Made by a program: the position numbers and the translations under genes | Shown: one piece after another, positions 16,509 through 24,968 of the stretch | How positions within the stretch are numbered: position 1 is the stretch's first letter | Layout: each line of letters opens with the position of its first letter | The notes under the pieces: model-generated | Told to the model about the DNA's origin: nothing | The model's database searches: none | What the model saw: only the letters and a program-made list of their open reading frames with translations | Source: RHKX01 sp963820055 | GTDB taxonomy: Bacteria > Actinomycetota > Thermoleophilia > Solirubrobacterales > 70-9 | DNA length: 64,000 bases | Assembly: GCA_963820055.1 (NCBI GenBank) | Contig: CAWFYJ010000005.1 | Location: 62,001 to 126,000, forward strand | Direction of reading: 5' to 3'

Positions 16509-17000
16509 ATGCTTCCGACAGCCACGGTCCAGTTCTACAACGTCGTCGTCTTCTTCCACGTCACTGCGGTGGTGATCGGCTTCGGCCCGACGTTCGCCTA
16601 CGCCGCGTACCTCGCGACCGCGCAGCGTGAGGGTGGGCAGGGGATCCCGATGGTCGGCCGCACGATCGTCTTCTGGGACCGCACGGTCAACACCGCCGCG
16701 ATGACCCTGATCCTCCTGACCGGGATCTACCTCGCCTCCGACGGGCCGTACGGGATGGGCAGCTTCTTCGTCAGCTGGGGCTTCGTCGCGATCATCTTCC
16801 TGTTCGGTGTGACGCACGCCTACTTCATCCCGAAGACCAAGCAGGCGATCGAGCTCGCCGAGCGCGATCTCGCGGTCCCCGACGGCAAGCTCTCGGCGGA
16901 GTTCGACGCGCTGAACGGACAGATCGCCAAGGTCGGCATCGCCGCGGGCGTCGTGATCATCCTGACGATCTACGTAATGACGGCAAAACCGTTCCTGTAA
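16509..17000 (+). CDS. Four-helix integral membrane protein (DUF2269-like)
   Basis: The 163-aa protein has four hydrophobic segments (about residues 8-30, 53-73, 83-103 and 135-155) with a conserved-looking FHVTAVVIGFGPTFAYA in helix 1. It resembles the DUF2269 group of predicted membrane proteins; function unknown. The start at 16509 is favoured by the TAGGTT box. Its TAA stop is the first three bases of a long palindrome (16998-17100). Confidence 0.75.
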   Translation: MLPTATVQFYNVVVFFHVTAVVIGFGPTFAYAAYLATAQREGGQGIPMVGRTIVFWDRTVNTAAMTLILLTGIYLASDGPYGMGSFFVSWGFVAIIFLFGVTHAYFIPKTKQAIELAERDLAVPDGKLSAEFDALNGQIAKVGIAAGVVIILTIYVMTAKPFL

Positions 17001-17100
17001 GGGCGGCCTGGTCCGGCGCATAGCGGCGTCCTCGTCGGCTCACGGCCGAAGGCCGCTTCGCCTCCTGCGTCCTTGCTCTGCTTGGTCCAGACCACCCTTA
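16998..17100. repeat. 103-bp imperfect palindrome between the DUF2269-like gene and murI
   Basis: Arms 16998-17014 and 17084-17100 match in 14 of 17 positions. Inside lies a small CGGCC/GGCCG hairpin (17044-17056). The left arm includes the stop codon of the upstream gene. It could act as a terminator or be an interspersed repeat; no second copy is present in this window. Confidence 0.6.
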
Positions 17101-17118
17101 CCCGGCCGGTGATGGTTC

Positions 17119-17124
17119 GATAAT
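17119..17124 (+). promoter_or_regulatory. -10 hexamer GATAAT for murI (leaderless)
   Basis: GATAAT ends 6 nt before GTG 17131. The same GATAAT-6-start spacing occurs at 37384 and 37785. Confidence 0.45.
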
Positions 17125-17130
17125 CACCTC

Positions 17131-17940
17131 GTGCCTCCCGAACGCTCACTTCCGATCGCCATGTTCGACTCCGGCGTCGGCGGGCTGACGGTGCTCCACG
17201 AGTGCCTGGTCTCGCTCCCGCAGGAGGACTTCCTCTACCTCGGAGACAGCCTCCACTTCCCGTACGGGACGAAGACTGCGAGCGAGCTGCGGGAGCTCGT
17301 CGTCGCGAACACGGAGTTCCTGCTGGACCGCGGCGCCAAGCTGCTGATCGTCGCCTGCAACTCGGCGACGTCCGCCGGCGCCGATGCGGCCCGCGAGATC
17401 GCCGCGTCGCACGACGTCGCCGTCGTCACCGTGATCGGTCCGGAGGCCGAGATCGCCGCCGCGATCTCGGAGACCGGACGGGTCGGCGTCCTCGCCACGC
17501 CGGCGACCGTCGAAGGCGGCGCCTACCGCCACGCCCTCGAGGAGCAGGGGAGGGGCCTCGAGGTGACCGAGGTCTCGGCGCCGGACCTCGCGCCGATAAT
17601 CCAGAACGGCTTCCCGTTCGACCAGTCGGTCGTCGAGACGGTCCGCTTCTATTGCGAGCCGCTCCGTGCCGCGCAGGTCGACACGCTGATCCTCGGCTGC
17701 ACCCATTACCCGCTCGTGGCGCCGATGCTGCAGCGGATCCTCGGCCGCGACGTCCGCCTCGTCACCGCCGGGCACGCGATCGCCGCGAAGGCGCAGCGGA
17801 TCCTCGAAGCGGCGTCGCTGGAGAGCGAGTCCGAGGGCGAGGGCGACTACCGCTTCCTCTGTACAGGCGACGCCGAGAGCTTCCGAGAGCTCGGCACGCG
17901 GTTCCTGCAGATGCCGCTCGGCGACGTCGAACGGGTCTGA
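17131..17940 (+). CDS. murI: Glutamate racemase
   Basis: MurI makes D-glutamate for peptidoglycan. The 269-aa protein has FDSGVGG (Asp13 region), the two catalytic cysteines in VACNSATS (Cys76) and LGCTHYPL (Cys190), and GDSLHFPYG. Size and motifs are complete. The GTG start follows a GATAAT box. yqeY follows after 25 nt with its own TACTCT box. Confidence 0.96.
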   Translation: MPPERSLPIAMFDSGVGGLTVLHECLVSLPQEDFLYLGDSLHFPYGTKTASELRELVVANTEFLLDRGAKLLIVACNSATSAGADAAREIAASHDVAVVTVIGPEAEIAAAISETGRVGVLATPATVEGGAYRHALEEQGRGLEVTEVSAPDLAPIIQNGFPFDQSVVETVRFYCEPLRAAQVDTLILGCTHYPLVAPMLQRILGRDVRLVTAGHAIAAKAQRILEAASLESESEGEGDYRFLCTGDAESFRELGTRFLQMPLGDVERV

Positions 17941-17952
17941 TCGGCCTCGCAT

Positions 17953-17958
17953 TACTCT
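17953..17958 (+). promoter_or_regulatory. -10 hexamer TACTCT (leaderless)
   Basis: TACTCT ends 7 nt before ATG 17966. Confidence 0.45.
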
Positions 17959-17965
17959 TGGGTGG

Positions 17966-18403
17966 ATGAGCGACCAGATCCTCGAACGCATCCAGGAAGA
18001 CACCCGCGCAGCCATGAAGGCCGGCGAGCGCGATCGGGTCGGCACCTTGCGGATGATCACCAGCTCGCTCCAGCAGGACGAGAAGGAGGGCGACGGGGAC
18101 GCCGTCGCCGTTCTCCAGCGGGAGCGCAAGAAGCGGGTCGAGGCGGCCGAGGCCTTTGAATCGGGAGGCCGCGCCGAACAGGCGGCGGCCGAGCGCGCCG
18201 AGGCCGACCTGATCGAGTCCTACCTCCCCGAGCAGATCGCCGATGACGAGCTGGAGGCGATCGTCGCCGCCGCCGTCGAGTCGACGGGGGCCTCCTCGAT
18301 GAAGGAGATGGGGAAGGTCATCGGCGTCGTCATGCCGCAGGTCAAGGGCCGGGCGGACGGCAAGCGTGTTTCGACGATGGTCCGGGAGCGGCTTGGCGCG
18401 TAG
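17966..18403 (+). CDS. GatB/YqeY domain protein
   Basis: The 145-aa protein is a stand-alone YqeY, related to the tail of GatB/GatE amidotransferase subunits: DTRAAMKAGERDRVGTLRMI (residues about 11-30), EADLIESYLPEQIADDEL and SSMKEMGKVIGVVMPQVKGRADGKRVS. It is thought to touch tRNA or aminoacyl-tRNA metabolism, but the exact role is unsettled. The 3' end overlaps the start of phoH. Confidence 0.9.
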   Translation: MSDQILERIQEDTRAAMKAGERDRVGTLRMITSSLQQDEKEGDGDAVAVLQRERKKRVEAAEAFESGGRAEQAAAERAEADLIESYLPEQIADDELEAIVAAAVESTGASSMKEMGKVIGVVMPQVKGRADGKRVSTMVRERLGA

Positions 18404-19364
18404 GCAACTGACGATCGACAACGACGTCGCCGCAGAGCTCGCGGGCTCCGGCGACTCGGTCCTGCGCGAGCTCGAGGAGCGGCTCGACTGCGACGTCTTC
18501 CTCCGCGGCAACGTGATCACCCTCGACGGGCCCGAGGAGACGCTCAGCGAGGGCCAGGGGATGGTCGAGGAGCTGCTCGGGCTGATCGAGCGCGGCCACG
18601 ACCTCGAGCCGGAGACGATCGCGGCCGTCGAGGGCGCCCGCGACGCCGGGGTCCCTCCGGCGCAGATGCTCGGAGACTCCGTCTGGCGGCACCGCGGCAC
18701 CAGCGTCGCTCCGCGAACGCCCAACCAGAAGCGCTACGTCGACTCGATCCGCGACCACACCGTCACGTTCGGCATCGGCCCGGCCGGAACCGGAAAGACA
18801 TTCCTCGCCGTCGCGATGGCGGTCGCCGCCCTCGAGTCGCGCGAGGTCAGCCGGGTGATCCTGACGAGGCCCGCCGTCGAGGCCGGCGAGCGGCTCGGCT
18901 TCCTGCCCGGCGACATCCAGGCGAAGGTCGATCCCTACCTGCGGCCGCTCTTCGACGCCCTGTACGACATGCTCGATCCCGACCGCGTCAACGACTACTT
19001 CGAGCGCAGCATCATCGAGGTCGCGCCGCTGGCGTTCATGCGGGGCCGGACACTCAACGACTCCTTCGTGATCCTCGACGAGGCGCAGAACACCAGCCCC
19101 GAGCAGATGAAGATGTTCCTGACCAGGCTCGGATTCGGCTCGAAGATGGTCGTCACCGGCGACATCACCCAGATCGACCTGCCCGCCAACCAGCGTTCGG
19201 GCCTCGTCGTCGTGGGGGAGATCCTGTCCGCCGTCGAGGACATCAGCTTCATCCGCTTCGGCGGCTCCGACGTCGTCCGCCACCAGCTCGTCCAGCGGAT
19301 CGTGGCCGCCTACGGCGAGTACGGGGACCGCAAGCGCACGCGATCCCCGGAAGGCGGCGGTTGA
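18393..19364 (+). CDS. phoH: PhoH-like ATPase
   Basis: PhoH-family P-loop ATPase, often linked to RNA metabolism together with YbeY. It has Walker A GIGPAGTGKTFLA, RPAVEAGERLGFLPGDIQAK, Walker B FVILDEAQN and TGDITQIDLP. TTG 18393 (LARRQLTID) is preceded by GGGAG and gives the usual family N-terminus. A GTG at 18366 in the same frame would add nine residues. It overlaps yqeY by 11 nt, and its TGA overlaps the ybeY start. Confidence 0.93.
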   Translation: MARRQLTIDNDVAAELAGSGDSVLRELEERLDCDVFLRGNVITLDGPEETLSEGQGMVEELLGLIERGHDLEPETIAAVEGARDAGVPPAQMLGDSVWRHRGTSVAPRTPNQKRYVDSIRDHTVTFGIGPAGTGKTFLAVAMAVAALESREVSRVILTRPAVEAGERLGFLPGDIQAKVDPYLRPLFDALYDMLDPDRVNDYFERSIIEVAPLAFMRGRTLNDSFVILDEAQNTSPEQMKMFLTRLGFGSKMVVTGDITQIDLPANQRSGLVVVGEILSAVEDISFIRFGGSDVVRHQLVQRIVAAYGEYGDRKRTRSPEGGG

Positions 19365-19744
19365 GCGTCGACCTCGCCGACGTGCCGCCCGATCTTGCCC
19401 GGGCGGTCGCGGCGGCCCTCGAAGCCGCCGGCGTCGCCGACGGGCACCTCTCCGTCGAGCTCGTCGGCGAGGAGCGGATGCACGAGCTCAACCGTGAGCA
19501 CCGCGACCGCGACCGTCCCACCGACGTCCTGTCCTTCCCGATCGACGGCACCGGCCCGAGCGCCGGGCCGCGGGAGCTCGGCGACGTGTTCATCTGCCCG
19601 CCTCAGACCAGCGACCTGAACGAGGCCGCGGTCCACGGCGTCCTCCACCTCTGCGGCTACGACCACGAGACCGACGACGGCGAGATGCTCGACCTGCAGG
19701 CCCGGGTGCTGGACGGTTTGCGGGAGGATGGAGCCGATGGCTGA
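19361..19744 (+). CDS. ybeY: Endoribonuclease YbeY (rRNA maturation)
   Basis: YbeY is a zinc endoribonuclease in 16S rRNA 3' maturation and ribosome quality control. The 127-aa protein has RPTDVLSFP and the metal motif HGVLHLCGYDH (H-x3-H-x5-H). TTG 19361 overlaps the phoH stop (TTGA). It is somewhat shorter at the N-terminus than the E. coli protein, normal for actinobacteria. The phoH-ybeY-era order is conserved across bacteria. Confidence 0.95.
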   Translation: MSVDLADVPPDLARAVAAALEAAGVADGHLSVELVGEERMHELNREHRDRDRPTDVLSFPIDGTGPSAGPRELGDVFICPPQTSDLNEAAVHGVLHLCGYDHETDDGEMLDLQARVLDGLREDGADG

Positions 19745-20213
19745 GGGCATCGAGATCCGGCCCGCGCGCGTCGACGAGGCGCCCGCCGTCCTCCGCTGCT
19801 ACGAGTGGCTGTTCGCGCCTCCGGGGGCGGAGCCGCCGAGCTGGAACCCGGAGTGGGCGCGGATCGCGCTGATCGACGCGATCGACTCGGAGACGACCGT
19901 GATCCTGCTCGCCTTCAGCGACGGCGACACCGAGATCGCCGGCTTCTGCTCCGCCTACCTCGATCTGCTCTCGGTCCGCTATGGCCTCCGCTGCTGGGTC
20001 GAGGACTTCGCGGTCGATCCCGGCCGGAGATCCCAGGGCATCGGCGCGGCGCTGCTCGCCCACGCCAAGGGGTGGGCCGCCGAGCGCGGCGCCTCGCACC
20101 TCGAGCTCGACAGCGGCGCCGCCCGCGAGGACGCCCATCGCTTCTACGAGCGCGAGGGCTCCGCGCCCCGATCGTTCAGCTTCGGCTGGTACGGGCTCGG
20201 CGGCGCGCCGTGA
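19737..20213 (+). CDS. GNAT family N-acetyltransferase
   Basis: The 158-aa protein has the GNAT core EDFAVDPGRRSQGIGAALLAHAKGWAAERG (in two parts about residues 86-115), which includes the acetyl-CoA-binding RxxGxG/A, and the C-terminal HRFYEREG motif. Substrate unknown. ATG 19737 has GGGAGG at 9-nt spacing; the ATG at 19728 is too close to that ribosome site. It overlaps ybeY by 8 nt and its stop overlaps the era start, so it is embedded in the ybeY-era operon. Confidence 0.85.
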   Translation: MAEGIEIRPARVDEAPAVLRCYEWLFAPPGAEPPSWNPEWARIALIDAIDSETTVILLAFSDGDTEIAGFCSAYLDLLSVRYGLRCWVEDFAVDPGRRSQGIGAALLAHAKGWAAERGASHLELDSGAAREDAHRFYEREGSAPRSFSFGWYGLGGAP

Positions 20214-21115
20214 GCGACCCCGGCACCCGCTCGGGTTTCATCGGCCTCGCGGGCCGGCCGAACGTCGGCAAGTCGACCCTCGCCAACGCGCTCGTCGGCT
20301 CGAAGGTCGCGATCGTCTCCGACCGCCCGCAGACGACCCGCCGCGCCGTGCGCGGCGTCGCGACCGCACCGGACGGCTCCTGGCAGATGGTGCTGACCGA
20401 CCTGCCCGGGGTCCAGAAGCCCCGCGACGTCCTCACCGAGCGGATGCAGCGGCGGGTCGAGCGCGAGCTCGCCGACTCCGACGCGATTCTCTTCGTCCTC
20501 AACGGCGAGCAGGGCATCGGACCGGGCGATCGCTTCATCGCCTCGATGATCGATGCCGGGCGCCCGCAGGCACCGGTGATCTGCGCCGTCAACAAGATCG
20601 ACCGCCTTAAGCGTCACGAGCTGATCGAGGCCCTCACGGCCGCCGCCGAGCTCGAGGTCGTCGACGAGGTCTTCCCGATCAGCGCCCGGCGCGGCAACGG
20701 CGTCGACGAGCTCCGCGAGCGCCTCACCGAGCTGATGCCGCCGGGACCGCTGATGTACCCGGCCGGCGACACCACCGACCTGCCGAGCGAGGTCCACCTC
20801 GCCGAGCTGATCCGCGAGCAGGTGCTGCGCCGCACCCGCGACGAGATCCCGCACGCCGTCGAGGTCGAGGTCGACTCGATCGACGCCCGCGAGGACGGCC
20901 TGATCGAGGTGAAAGCCGACATCTGGGCGGAGTCGCAGTCGCAGAAGAAGATCCTCGTCGGCAAGGGCGGAAAGATGGTCCGCGAGGTCGGCACCGCCGC
21001 GCGGCGCGAGATCGAGCGCGAGCTCGGGGCGAAAGTGTTCCTCGAGCTCAAGGTCCGGGTCCGCGAGCACTGGCGTCGCGACGAGTCACTGCTCGACCGC
21101 CTCGGGATTGACTGA
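20210..21115 (+). CDS. era: Ribosome-assembly GTPase Era
   Basis: Era binds 16S rRNA near its 3' end and assists 30S assembly. The 301-aa protein has G1 GRPNVGKST, G3 DLPGVQ, G4 NKID and a C-terminal KH domain (KKILVGKGGKMVREVG). The GTG at 20210 overlaps the previous stop (GTGA). The length is standard. It ends the yqeY-phoH-ybeY-GNAT-era block, and the following gap contains a separate strong promoter. Confidence 0.97.
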   Translation: MSDPGTRSGFIGLAGRPNVGKSTLANALVGSKVAIVSDRPQTTRRAVRGVATAPDGSWQMVLTDLPGVQKPRDVLTERMQRRVERELADSDAILFVLNGEQGIGPGDRFIASMIDAGRPQAPVICAVNKIDRLKRHELIEALTAAAELEVVDEVFPISARRGNGVDELRERLTELMPPGPLMYPAGDTTDLPSEVHLAELIREQVLRRTRDEIPHAVEVEVDSIDAREDGLIEVKADIWAESQSQKKILVGKGGKMVREVGTAARREIERELGAKVFLELKVRVREHWRRDESLLDRLGID

Positions 21116-21145
21116 CCGCCGCTCACCGCATCGCAACTACGCCGG

Positions 21146-21162
21146 AAGACGAAATCCGTCTT
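21146..21162. promoter_or_regulatory. Candidate operator: AAGACG/CGTCTT palindrome over the -35 box
   Basis: AAGACG at 21146-21151 and CGTCTT at 21157-21162 form a perfect 6-bp palindrome with a 5-nt centre. Its right arm overlaps the first two bases of the TTGACC -35 element. Binding there would block RNA polymerase. Confidence 0.4.
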
Positions 21163-21189
21163 GACCCCGTCCGACCGGCCGCATAGGGT
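21161..21189 (+). promoter_or_regulatory. Sigma-70-type promoter of the amine-utilisation cluster
   Basis: TTGACC at 21161-21166 and TAGGGT at 21184-21189 are separated by exactly 17 nt. Unlike most promoters here it has a recognisable -35 box and a leader of about 27 nt with a Shine-Dalgarno sequence (AAGGGGAG, 21213-21220). Confidence 0.6.
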
Positions 21190-21223
21190 CGCCTCGTCCA
21201 TCAGGCGTCACGAAGGGGAGTCA

Positions 21224-22828
21224 ATGGCTTCGAGCGACCAGTACGAGGACGAGGACGAGAAGACCCTCGCAGGCCTCGGTTACAAGCAGTCACTGCAGCG
21301 AGGGTGGTCGAGCTTCTCGAACTTCGCGATCTCGTTCACGATCATCTCGGTATTCGCGGGCTGCTTCACCACGTACGGACAAGCGTGGAACAACGGTGGG
21401 CCGATTGCCATCTCGTGGGGCTGGCCGATCATCTGTGGCCTCGTCCTGCTCGTCGCGTTCTCGATGGCGGAGCTCGTTTCCAAATATCCCACCGCCGGCG
21501 GCATCTACTATTGGGCCTCAGAGCTAGGCGGCAAGTCGTGGGGATGGTTCACCGGCTGGTTCAATCTGATCGGCCTGGTCGGCGTGGTCGCCTCCGTGGT
21601 CTATGCGTCGGCGACCTTCCTGAACGCTCTGCTCGGGCTCTACAACGTCGAGATCTTCGGGATGAACTTCGCCGACGGCCAGCACATCCTCAGCGAGACG
21701 TTCATCCTCTTCGTCGTCATTCTCGCGATCCACGCGCTGATCAACATCTTCTCGTCGCCGCTGGTTGCGCTCTTCAACAACATCTCGGTCTTCTGGCACG
21801 TGCTCGGTGTCGCCGTGGTCATCGCGATCCTTGTGATCGTCCCCGACAATCACCAGAGCGCTGACTTCGTCTTCACCGAGACGATCAACAATTCCGGGTT
21901 CTCGGGCGGATCGAGCTCGAGCCTGTTCTTCTGGCTTTACGTGCTACCGCTCGGGTTCCTCCTGACCATGTACACCCAGACCGGCTACGACGCGTCCGCT
22001 CATATCTCGGAGGAGACGAAGGGCGCCGCCGTCGGTGCTGCGAAGGGGCTCTGGCGCTCGGTCTTCTACGCCGGCGCGATCGGCTGGCTGCTGCTCCTCG
22101 CGATCACGTTTGCGGCGACGAACGTTGACGCGATCAATGCCGAGGGTGGCTCGTCGCTGGCGATCTTCGACACGGCGCTCACTCCGGCCGCCGCAAAGGC
22201 CGTCGTGATGCTTTCGACGATCGGGCAGCTGTTCTGCGGAATGGCGTGCCTGACCAGCGCCTCGCGGATGTGTTACGCGTTCTCGCGCGACAAGGCGGTT
22301 CCCGGCCACAGGATCTGGACGCGCCTCAACCACCACCGCGTCCCCGCTTACTCAGTGATCTTCATGGCGGTCTGCGCCCTGGTCGTCACGCTGCCGGCGC
22401 TGACCGGAGACGGCGCCTTCCCGTGGCCGTTCTTCGCGGTGGTTTCGATCACCGTCATCGGTCTCTACATCGCCTACGTGATCCCGGTCTACCTGCGCTG
22501 GCGGATGGGAGACGCTTTCGTGCCGGGGCCCTGGACACTCGGCCGGAAGTACCGCTGGGTGAACCCCGCCGCGATCGTCTGGGTCGCCATCTGCGTGATC
22601 ATCTTCATCCTCCCGTTCGTCCCGGAGGGTGTGCCCTGGAACGACGACTTCACGTGGAGCGCCTTCAACTACGCGCCGGTGACAGTCGGGGTCGTCGTGC
22701 TCGCGGTCGGCGCATGGTGGTTGCTCGGGGCCCGGAAGACCTTCACCGGCCCGATCCGCGAAATCGAAATCGACGACACCGGCAGGGTCGTTGGTGAGCG
22801 GCCCTTGTCGGAGGGTCTCGGTGAGTAG
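21224..22828 (+). CDS. APC-superfamily amino acid / polyamine permease
   Basis: The 534-aa protein is a 12-helix APC transporter with a soluble acidic N-terminus and the motifs SFSNFAISFTIISVFAG (helix 1), AELVSKYPTAGGIYYWAS and GYDASAHISEETKGAA. It resembles GABA/choline/polyamine permeases. ATG 21224 has a good Shine-Dalgarno sequence. Its neighbours (gamma-glutamyl ligase, PuuD-like hydrolase, aldehyde dehydrogenase) suggest import of a polyamine or a related amine. By eye its codons use more A/T than the flanking genes. Confidence 0.88.
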   Translation: MASSDQYEDEDEKTLAGLGYKQSLQRGWSSFSNFAISFTIISVFAGCFTTYGQAWNNGGPIAISWGWPIICGLVLLVAFSMAELVSKYPTAGGIYYWASELGGKSWGWFTGWFNLIGLVGVVASVVYASATFLNALLGLYNVEIFGMNFADGQHILSETFILFVVILAIHALINIFSSPLVALFNNISVFWHVLGVAVVIAILVIVPDNHQSADFVFTETINNSGFSGGSSSSLFFWLYVLPLGFLLTMYTQTGYDASAHISEETKGAAVGAAKGLWRSVFYAGAIGWLLLLAITFAATNVDAINAEGGSSLAIFDTALTPAAAKAVVMLSTIGQLFCGMACLTSASRMCYAFSRDKAVPGHRIWTRLNHHRVPAYSVIFMAVCALVVTLPALTGDGAFPWPFFAVVSITVIGLYIAYVIPVYLRWRMGDAFVPGPWTLGRKYRWVNPAAIVWVAICVIIFILPFVPEGVPWNDDFTWSAFNYAPVTVGVVVLAVGAWWLLGARKTFTGPIREIEIDDTGRVVGERPLSEGLGE

Positions 22829-22855
22829 CGGTCGACCGAGCTCGCCCGCGGTCCG

Positions 22856-22861
22856 TAATCT
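22856..22861 (+). promoter_or_regulatory. -10 hexamer TAATCT
   Basis: TAATCT ends 9 nt before GTG 22871, which has no Shine-Dalgarno sequence. This would allow transcription of the ligase genes independent of the permease promoter. Confidence 0.4.
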
Positions 22862-22870
22862 CCGCGCCGG

Positions 22871-24202
22871 GTGACGCTCGACGAGCTCAAGCAGGCGGCG
22901 GAAAATGGCACGGTGGACACCGTGCTCCTCGCGATCGCCGACATGGAGGGGCGTCTTCAGGGCAAGCGCCTGACCGCCACCCACTTCCTCGACGAGGTCC
23001 AGTCCAACGGCGCCGAGGGGTGCAACTACCTGCTCGCCGTCGACGTCGACATGGACACCGTCGACGGCTACGAGATGGCCTCCTGGGACCGGGGCTACGG
23101 GGACTTCGAGATGAAGCCCGACCTCGACACGCTGCGGCCGATCCCTTGGCACGAGGGCACGGTGCTCGTGATCGGCGACCTACAGTGGTCCGACGGCAAG
23201 CCCGTGGTCGCCTCGCCGCGGCAGATCCTCCGCCGCCAGCTCGAGCGGCTCGCCGAGCGGGGGCTGATCGCCAATGCCGGCACCGAGCTCGAGTTCATCG
23301 TCTTCAGGACGCCCTACGAGGATGCCTGGCGCAGCGGCTACCGTGATCTCGAGCCCGCGAACCTCTACAACGTCGACTACTCGCTGCTCGGCACCTCGCG
23401 CGTCGAACCGCTGATCCGCCGGATCCGCAACGAGATGGCGGGCGCCGGCCTCGAGGTCGAGAGCTCGAAGGGCGAGTGCAACCTCGGCCAGCACGAGATC
23501 AACTTCCGCTACGGGGAGGCACTGCAGACGGCCGACGAGCATGCCATCTACAAGAACGGCGCCAAGGAGATCGCCGCCCAGGAGGACGTCGCGATCACCT
23601 TCATGGCCAAGTTCAACGAGCGCGAGGGCAACAGCTGCCACATCCACTGCTCGCTCGCCGACGCCGAGACCGGCAAGAACGCGTTCGGCGCCGATCGCGA
23701 GATGTTCGACCACTTCGTCGCCGGCCAGATCGCCTGCATGCGCGAGATGACGCTGATGTTCGCGCCGTATGTGAACTCCTACAAACGCTTCGTCGACGGC
23801 TCGTTCGCTCCGACCGCGGTCGCCTGGGGCAACGACAACCGGACCTGCTCGCTGCGGGTCGTCGGCCACGGCGAGGCCCTTCGCGTCGAGAACCGCCTCC
23901 CCGGTGCCGACGTCAACCCCTATCTGGCCCTGAGCGCGATGATCGCCGCCGGCCTCCACGGAATCGACGCCGAGCTTCCCCTGGAGCCGCCGCTCGAGGG
24001 CAACGCCTACGAATCCGGCGCCCCGCGGGTCTCGACGAATCTCTACGAGGCACGCGATCTGTTCGGTGCCAGCGAGGTGGCGCGTGAGGCCTTCGGAAGC
24101 GACGTCGTCGACCACTACATGAACAGGGCGCGGATCGAGCTGCGAGCCGCCGAGGCGACGGTCACCGACTTCGACCTCTTCCGCGGGTTCGAGCGTCTAT
24201 GA
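22871..24202 (+). CDS. Glutamine synthetase-like gamma-glutamylamine ligase
   Basis: The 443-aa protein belongs to the glutamine synthetase fold (TELEFIVF glutamate-binding motif, QHEINFRYG, HIHCSLAD, SYKRFVDGSFAPTAVAWG, ENRLPGADVNPYLALSAMIAAG). This GlnA3/PuuA-like subgroup ligates glutamate to polyamines or other amines rather than ammonia. Standard GS tail features for adenylylation are absent. With the permease, PuuD-like hydrolase and aldehyde dehydrogenase it fits the gamma-glutamylation route of amine catabolism. GTG 22871 is used. The exact amine is unknown. Confidence 0.87.
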   Translation: MTLDELKQAAENGTVDTVLLAIADMEGRLQGKRLTATHFLDEVQSNGAEGCNYLLAVDVDMDTVDGYEMASWDRGYGDFEMKPDLDTLRPIPWHEGTVLVIGDLQWSDGKPVVASPRQILRRQLERLAERGLIANAGTELEFIVFRTPYEDAWRSGYRDLEPANLYNVDYSLLGTSRVEPLIRRIRNEMAGAGLEVESSKGECNLGQHEINFRYGEALQTADEHAIYKNGAKEIAAQEDVAITFMAKFNEREGNSCHIHCSLADAETGKNAFGADREMFDHFVAGQIACMREMTLMFAPYVNSYKRFVDGSFAPTAVAWGNDNRTCSLRVVGHGEALRVENRLPGADVNPYLALSAMIAAGLHGIDAELPLEPPLEGNAYESGAPRVSTNLYEARDLFGASEVAREAFGSDVVDHYMNRARIELRAAEATVTDFDLFRGFERL

Positions 24203-24248
24203 GCGGGATGGCGGCCCGCCGGGGGAGAACACGGTCGGCTGTCGCTGA

Positions 24249-24968
24249 ATGAAGCCGCTGGTCGGGATCTGCGCCGCGGTCGAGCAGGCGCGCTGGGCCT
24301 CCTGGGACGTCGTCGTGACGATGGCCCCGAAGACATACGCGACCTCGGTGCAGGCCGCCGGCGGGATCGCCGCGATCCTGCCGCCGGACCCGGCTGTGAC
24401 GGCCGACCCCGATTCGCTCCTCGACCGGATCGACGCCCTGCTGCTCGCGGGCGGCTCCGACATCGCCCCCTCGACCTACGGCGCCGAGCCCGCGCCCGAG
24501 ACGACCGGATCCCGGCCCGAGCGGGACGAGTTCGAGCTCGCCCTGCTTCGCGGCGCGATCGAGCGCGACCTGCCCGCGCTCGGCATCTGCCGGGGGATGC
24601 AGATGCTCAACGTCGCCTGCGGCGGGACGATCGACCAGAACGTCCCCGACCGCCTCGGCGGCAGCATCCGCCACCGCGAGGTCCCCGGCACCTACAGCGA
24701 GCACGACGTCCTCGTCGATGCCGGCTCGCTCGCCGCCCGGGCGGTCGGCGGCGGGCGGACGGCGGTCCGCTCCCACCACCACCAGGGGGTCGAGCGCCTC
24801 GGCGGCGAGCTCGCCGTGACGGGCCGTTCCGCCGACGACGAGCTGATCGAGGCGATCGAGTTGCCCGGGCGCCGGTACGCCCTCGGCGTCCTCTGGCACC
24901 CTGAGGAGGACATCGAGTCGAACGTGATCCGCTCGCTTGTCGAAGCGGCGGCGGAGGAGGTGAGCTGA
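24249..24968 (+). CDS. Gamma-glutamyl-GABA hydrolase-like class I amidotransferase (PuuD-like)
   Basis: PuuD frees GABA or a similar acid from its gamma-glutamyl conjugate. The 239-aa protein has the class I triad: Cys114 in LGICRGMQML and His217/Glu219 in LGVLWHPEED, plus LLAGGSDIAPSTYG. Length matches the family. ATG 24249 is 46 nt after the ligase. Its stop overlaps the aldehyde dehydrogenase start (ATGA), so coupling is expected. Confidence 0.9.
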   Translation: MKPLVGICAAVEQARWASWDVVVTMAPKTYATSVQAAGGIAAILPPDPAVTADPDSLLDRIDALLLAGGSDIAPSTYGAEPAPETTGSRPERDEFELALLRGAIERDLPALGICRGMQMLNVACGGTIDQNVPDRLGGSIRHREVPGTYSEHDVLVDAGSLAARAVGGGRTAVRSHHHQGVERLGGELAVTGRSADDELIEAIELPGRRYALGVLWHPEEDIESNVIRSLVEAAAEEVS

